DNA from: Dryococelus australis
Taxonomy: Eukaryota; Arthropoda; Insecta; Phasmatodea; Phasmatidae
Length of the DNA: 64,000 nucleotides
NCBI GenBank assembly: GCA_029891345.1
Contig: CM056993.1
Location: forward strand, 274,030,900 to 274,094,899
Direction: 5' to 3'
Shown: piece by piece, positions 58,221-64,000 of the stretch
How the letters are laid out: each line of letters starts with the position of its first letter
Position numbering within the stretch: position 1 is the first letter of the stretch
Made by a program: the position numbers and the translations under genes
Notes under the pieces: model-generated
What the model saw: the letters and a program-made list of their open reading frames with translations, nothing else
The model's database searches: none
Told to the model about the DNA's origin: nothing

Positions 58221-59728
58221 TAGGGGTGGGACGATACCACTTATTCGATACTCGATACAGTTTTTAGCTTGATACCCTCGATACTTTGATACTCGATACT
58301 CTTGAGTAAAAAAATTTCAATAATGCAATCAAATTTTTGTAAACTTACATTTTCATTGTTCTCGACCAAATTTATGATAAAGTTTAAAATCAAAGAAAAA
58401 TCAGAAAAGATAATATTGCAGATGATGGAGACAACTTTGAAATTTATATAACTTAACATCAATGGTAGAACTGTCAATTATTAAAAAAAATTATAAATAT
58501 TTATCTAATACTAAAAAAAAACATCAGGCATGTCAATTTTAAATTAGGAAAGCGTAAAAAATTTTTATTTAGAAAAACAAGCATTAATAATTGTTTTTTG
58601 TATTAAGTCAGATAGAGGAAATGTTTAAATTTGTTTATCGCCGGATAAAAAACAATAGCAATTCTTTTGTTACCAGAAGTAAGATAAGTTTATTTGGTCG
58701 TTTTCACAGATTATGCACACAAATCACATAAAATAAATATGAAATACCGCCTTTAAACACAAATGGCACGTAAAAAAATCAAAATTTGTACTTGCATTCA
58801 GAATACAGAACATAAGTTCACTAAATTTTGACAGTTATAGAAACGTAGCATGGCCACAATGTATCCTTGCACCACAGCTGCACTGTCTATGAATAAAACA
58901 ATAGTGTAAACAAATTATATGATCAATATAGGTTACCATTCCAACCCACCATATTTTTATTATGGTAAAGTTATACTGCTGGGGCACCATTACTTTAATT
59001 GCCAACGGATTGGATGGAGTTGGGAGAGACTTTAGTTGAACGTCTTTCGTGAGATGGCATTGTTTTACACCTCTTCTTACGAGATGGTATCATTTTTCAT
59101 TCCATATTGTTTTAATGGTTGAGAGTAAAATTTGTTTCATATCAAGGAAATATTAAAATTACTATATAACCTGTCAAGTTTCAACCTCACAAACAGAAAA
59201 CGCTATAAATATGTAGTTCGTACCAATTTGAATATTGAACACATTTGGGACATACATATTTTTGACAAAGTAAGTTTTCCATACAATAAATGTGTTATTT
59301 TTACACTGCAAAACAGAGTTTAAATGGTGGTTTTTATGCCACATACATTTCTAATTACCGTTTCAAAACACTTTATTTACACTACACACTGACTCTGTTT
59401 GTAATTCCTATTTGCAACTCCTGAATACATGTTGTTCTGTTGCAATCCTTACTACACATTTCTCTGCCATCTATTCTAAATAATTAGCTGAATCATTAAA
59501 TAAATAAGACACTTCACTGGCTTTCCGAAACTAGTAAATTGTAGATGTAGAGCAGAACATAAATAAACGATGCCGCTTCGTGACAATAGGGAAAATGGCA
59601 GGCCAAACCATTTACACGTATCAATAAAAAGTATTGAATAAAAGTATCAATATGGATATCATGATACTCAATACTTTCAATACGACCCAGTATCGAGGAG
59701 TATCGATCTATCGAAGGTCCCATCTCTC
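58221..59728. mobile_element. non-autonomous hAT element with 8-bp target duplication
   Basis: Left tip TAGGGGTGGGACGATACC; reverse complement of the right tip GAGAGATGGGACCTTCGATA. The perfect 8-bp duplication ATGATAAT lies at 58213-58220 and 59729-59736. Subterminal zones at both ends are rich in GATACTCGATA / TATCGAG words. 1508 bp with no transposase homology inside. The 8-bp duplication and GGGTGGGACGATA-like tip are hAT hallmarks. It lies 265 bp downstream of miple exon 3. Confidence 0.88.
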
Positions 59729-59736
59729 ATGATAAT

Positions 59737-61368
59737 ACATTCTGGCACATTACGTAGAACACGAACACAGAAACATAGATTTTCACAATTTGCAACTACA
59801 TCTTTGTTTTTCTCAGAATTAGATTCCTTGCATTTTAAAATGAAGAGTGTAATCTAGTTGTGTTTCTGTAAAAAAGGAAGTAGGTACAGTAATGTTGTAC
59901 CATGTAATTTCTTTCATATCGTCATCTGCAGCAGAAAATCTGGTCACTGACAATAAGTTTTTCGGTACATTCCATATGTGTTTTATGTATTACTTTGTTC
60001 CCATTTTCTCAACACAGCCCTCAGCCTTATTGCTACATTGTTAACATTCTGATAAAAGAGTTAATTAGAATTATTTGAAGTGTTCCATAAATGTCAGCAT
60101 ATAGTTAGTTTGGCCTGTGTGAAATACTTTACTGATCAGTGTGTTAAAGATGGAAAAGTTGTTGAACTAATGAAATAAGAGTGTACAGGCAAGGGTTGCC
60201 AAGAGAAAAGTACCCTCAGTATCAATGTAGAGTTTTTATTCTGCATGATGTTAGTTGGAACATAAAACCAGAACCTCGGTAGAAGAACTGCATTCAAAGA
60301 GGATATAAACATATTTTCCAGACTTTTTTTTATTTAACAATTTTGTAATCCACATAGCTGTTGATAAGCATTAAGCAGAGTGCTTACATCAGCAAGAATA
60401 AACCATTAAACGCTTAGCTCAACAGTAAGTGTGTGATTGCTGGGACCGGGCAGGGAGAATTTTCCTTACATATCTTAAATTTGTTCGTTCTCATCTGACA
60501 TTAATAGAAACTACTTGGCAGGATAATAGTAGTGACATTGCTTTTGAAAAGAGAAATTTTGTAGGATTTGGTCAACACTATATTGATGTTTATATCTTTT
60601 ATAAATCATTACTCAGTGGAAGAACTAACAATCTCAATACTTTCATACCAAAATCTAAATAATATGACATACTTAAATAACTACTCATGGAATGCAAGAA
60701 TTCTGTGCATGAAATTGTCTTGAAGAGCATGTTATAAAAGTGTGCATGAATTTTGCTTGTACTACCCATAAATGTAGTTTCATCCATACTGCAAATAGTG
60801 TAAATTATTTTGTGAAAAATTAAAATTATGTGTAAGAGTAAAGTAGAGCTGCTCTTTGGCTATGAAGCAGGAAAATAGATGACATTGTAATGTTATAGTT
60901 TCTGCACCTGGGCTCTGGGCAAGACATATTGCCTCTGCATAAGTCAGCAGTGTCACACAGTAGATATCTTTGGCTTCAGATTGGTACATACATGGTTGGT
61001 TGATAATTGGTCTGTGGCTCTGTCTAGATTCTCTCCTCCTCCATATTGGCTATGGCTGCTGGAGAAACTTCTTGCCACAATGGCAGGATAAGGATAGGGA
61101 TTTGGACAAAAGTGGGTTTCTGTTGAGTCCCCACTAAGAACTAAAATTGTTGGGGATGGATGAGGTGCCTACAGCATGATTGGCATATTGCATTGGCCTC
61201 CTGCCAAGGTTGGGCCATGCCCTATCAGCTTTCATACTTCTCACTCTGGAGACAATCTTCATCAAACTTTGTATGGGACTCTTCTTAGTTGAGATTTTAA
61301 AATATTTACATACGTAAATTCTAGCAAAATATTTTAGTTATAAAATATATGCATTTTTCTCCCATGCA
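59737..61368. other. unannotated sequence downstream of exon 3
   Basis: Probably intron 3. Short ORFs (for example 60429-60662) match nothing known, and no Lys-rich terminal exon was found. Confidence 0.4.
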
Positions 61369-61629
61369 GGGGGCTGCGGTGACTGAGCGGTTAGCCTGCT
61401 CGGCTCCCACCAAGGTGAACCGGGCTCAATCCCTGGTCAGGTCACTCCCGGATTTTTGTATGTGGGAATCGTGCCAGACAATGCTGCTGATTGGTGGGTT
61501 TTCTCAGGGATCTCTCATTTCCCCCAATGTTTCATTCCAGTGCTGCTCCACACTCACCTTGGTTCACCCTTATCGGCTCTCAAGACTTTGATTTTAAGAG
61601 CAGCCCAAATCTCTTCATTCACTCACTCA
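61369..61629 (+). mobile_element. tRNA-derived SINE, copy 2
   Basis: A 261-bp insertion with a 12-bp target duplication TTCTCCCATGCA (61357-61368 and 61630-61641). The head GGGGGCTGCGGTGACTGAGC has an A-box-like TGACTGAGCGGTTAG and a B-box-like GGCTCAATCCC. The body matches copy 1 at 53200-53453 (CACTCCCGGATTTTTG, GGGTTTTCTCAGGGATCTCTC, AGTGCTGCTCCACACTCACC). The tail is TTCATTCACTCACTCA, a short TCAC repeat in place of poly(A). Confidence 0.9.
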
Positions 61630-61641
61630 TTCTCCCATGCA

Positions 61642-64000
61642 ACGTAAATCTTTCTACTCTTAACAATTTTGGTATGGTGTATACTAGTTCGTAATAAGTT
61701 CTGTATGTTGTACAGTCAAATGTAGAGTGCCATTGGAGGTAACTTTCCTACTTTGAAGAGACAGCAAATATCCTGCCAAATGCACTGCCACATAATGCTA
61801 ACAAGACCACATAGTACATAGTTGACACATAGCTAACTGTGTCATGGGTACAATATCTACCTGTGCAGTATATGCCTAAACACTGCTTGAAGATCCATTC
61901 CATATATTGTAGAAATATTAGCTTTAAGGTCACATTCACTGTGTTTATGGACAAAATTGTTTTATCATCTGTTTCAAAGATAATGCGTAGTTTGAATTGA
62001 AAGTACAAAGTAACAGATCAGTTGCAGAAATGCTACACTGAAGAGTTCTGAGTTAGATTTATTTTATCAAGATGTGATTTTATGGACACTTTGAACTGCA
62101 TTTCTCTCCGTTCCCTTTTCATTACTTGCTTCAACTACCTACCATGTCGTTTTCTGTCCTGCTGACACTCGTTCACGTCCCTCTCCAACTTATGGTTTCT
62201 CTTTTTACTTTCTCCTCTTAGTAATTCATTCCCTAAAACCCATGCTTCTACGCCTCCATCAGCCATAGCAACACTGCATGATCAATATCTTGTTCACATT
62301 CTTTCTCAGCTGATAAAGCAAATGATGAATGTCCAAATTTTGACCTGCACTGTATTCACTGTTATATTAATATTTTTTTCCCCATGGGATTTAAGAATAG
62401 TGGGTTAGCTTGTAGTCAGTGTTAGCATGCAATCGATATTGATTATGTAAATTATGTTTGGTATTCATTTCCTAAGTAAATAGTTTTGTGCAGATTGCAG
62501 TTAGTAATTTATTGTGTGTCTCTCAGATATGGTGGAGTGCAACTTGCACACCAGCGAGACAAATGTCGGCCAGCATAACAAAGAAATACTCTTGTGTTTT
62601 CACCGACACATTGCCATATGAATGCATGCACCACAAACTTCTAACATAATACTGAGTATGGAAGGGTAATGTGCCATGATGATATTTTCCAGGAGGTCGG
62701 CGTAACAGGCAGTAAAAGGCTGCAGTTAGATGAGTGAAAGAGGCTTACTTAAATCTCCTCAAGGTTCAAGATACGAGTGGATGAGAAACATCACTTCATA
62801 TTGCACAGAACATTTTTTAAGATTTTCGTTCAATGACATGTAACTCTATTTTGTTCTCATTGAGTGCTGAGACATTGTACACAAATAAATGTGTTGTTCT
62901 GGAACTATTTTGATATGTTGATAAAGTGTTGTGTAAATGCGGTTTGTGTGTTGTGTTCCATAGTTTTGAACTCCAAAAAAACAAATACTTGTGTGATTCG
63001 AACCAAGTCTGAAAAATATTAAATTTTAAACAATGTGAGAGAGTACTAAATTTAGGTTGGAGAGTGACATGACAATGACAAATGGAAAGTAGACAGGTAA
63101 TAAGCAATATCCTTCCACACATTGGATGATATTGGACAACACTCGTTATTCATCAACCGCAGCTTCAGAGTATAATACAGTACTGTTTCTTTATCAACTT
63201 ACATAATTTTTATAATATTTGTTATATTTTCCAACATTAGGTGTATAGCTTAACATTTATTACAAATGCACAGTGAACTACTGCATAAAGATAATAACAG
63301 TCTACAATATTAACAGTCTGCCTTCTGAAGTTGTATATCAGTTGAGTTAATATCAGCATATTTGTGGATCCACTATTTGATTGACTTCTAACTAATGTCT
63401 ATTCCATTATTTGAATTATTGGGAGTGTTGCAAGTCAGCACCATGAAATGGAATGAATTTTGAACAAATGCATTCAAAATGATTTTCAGTGTATTACAGT
63501 AAAGTTTTTTAAAAACTTTTTCACTTTTGCATATGCATTTAAGAAATTGCCATTATCACTTTGGCCAGCATACTGAAGTTAATTCACTGAGAAATGGAAA
63601 CTTTCAGACAACAGTATTGTAAGAATATGACTTTTCCTAGTTGTCTCTCCTCCAATCATCCTAGCCATGCCAAGATCACCAATCTAACATTTGGAATCTC
63701 TTGCAAGACTGTTGGCATGAAGTGATAGTTATGCTCTTCAACCTGATTAAAAGTGGTTCAACTGTTTACGTAACATAAATATTTTTTAAAAAGTGTGCTG
63801 AAATAAAACCAGTTTTGTAAAATGATGTATCTATGTTGTGTATTATGGTGAAGTTTAACAGTATTTTTGAATAAATGCACGCATGTAAAAGTTGAAGAAT
63901 ACAATAACTGTAACCATTATTTGTAAAACAGTTTGGATAAAAAGTGGAGAGATTTATAATTAATTACTATCATTACTGTACACTACATAATTATGTTAAA
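61642..64000. other. unannotated sequence to the window end
   Basis: No convincing exon, RNA gene or transposon. The terminal part of the miple gene may lie here unrecognised or beyond the window. Confidence 0.4.

Noticed and set aside
60429..60662. 77-codon + strand ORF
   Set aside because: No domain, no coding-like composition, no splice context.
62527..62620. Possible phase-1 terminal miple exon after a CTCTCAG acceptor
   Set aside because: Open for about 33 codons but not Lys-rich and without family similarity; other weak acceptors (for example near 59935) are just as good.

Overview
This is a eukaryotic, AT-rich, repeat-dominated window, most likely from an insect with a large genome. 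There are no operons, ribosome-binding sites or long intact ORFs. One host gene can be supported. It is a secreted pleiotrophin/midkine-family gene (insect 'miple' type) on the + strand, with three coding exons at 34292-34448, 53652-53789 and 57800-57955. All the joins are phase 1, so the reading frame passes cleanly through introns of 19.2 kb and 4.0 kb. Exon 1 encodes a signal peptide. Exons 2 and 3 each encode one four-cysteine PTN/MK repeat with nearly identical spacing. The last donor site is intact, so the C-terminal exon(s) probably lie beyond what I can identify here.

Layout. From 1 to 15.8 kb the window is a MITE nursery: ten copies of one TA-inserting family in two size classes, plus a 176-bp element flanked by TTAA. 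A broken Tc1-like transposase gene (5897-9480) has been split by at least three later insertions, and one of those is itself split by another TA-flanked element. From 15.8 to 21.5 kb there is a poly(A)-ended fragment, the 3' end of a non-LTR retrotransposon, and an unidentified acidic broken ORF. From 21.5 to 25.7 kb lies a minus-strand Ty1/copia element with its 3' LTR, carrying a nearly complete mariner-type element. From 25.8 to 27.3 kb there are two orphan ORFs and a tandem repeat. A decayed hAT transposase gene of the DUF4371 / 52-kDa-repressor type occupies 27.8-30.5 kb. From 30.5 to 34.2 kb I see only low-information sequence with an old degenerate duplication.

The 19.2-kb first intron of the miple gene has absorbed a Ty3/gypsy element with PHD-like fingers (35.3-41.2 kb), a Tigger/pogo transposase interrupted by a MITE (44.7-46.0 kb), two copia fragments (46.3-47.3 and 49.0-49.5 kb), a Tc1-like element with long inverted repeats (50.7-52.2 kb) and a tRNA-derived SINE about 200 bp from exon 2. 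The second intron holds a diverged repeat and a LINE reverse-transcriptase fragment. Downstream of exon 3 there is a 1.5-kb non-autonomous hAT element with a perfect 8-bp target duplication and a second copy of the same SINE with a 12-bp target duplication.

None of the transposable-element proteins is intact. Every one has stops, frameshifts or missing catalytic segments, so the mobile elements appear dead as autonomous units. The species cannot be fixed from the sequence. An insect is inferred from the miple-type gene architecture and the element mix; this has not been shown by comparison.
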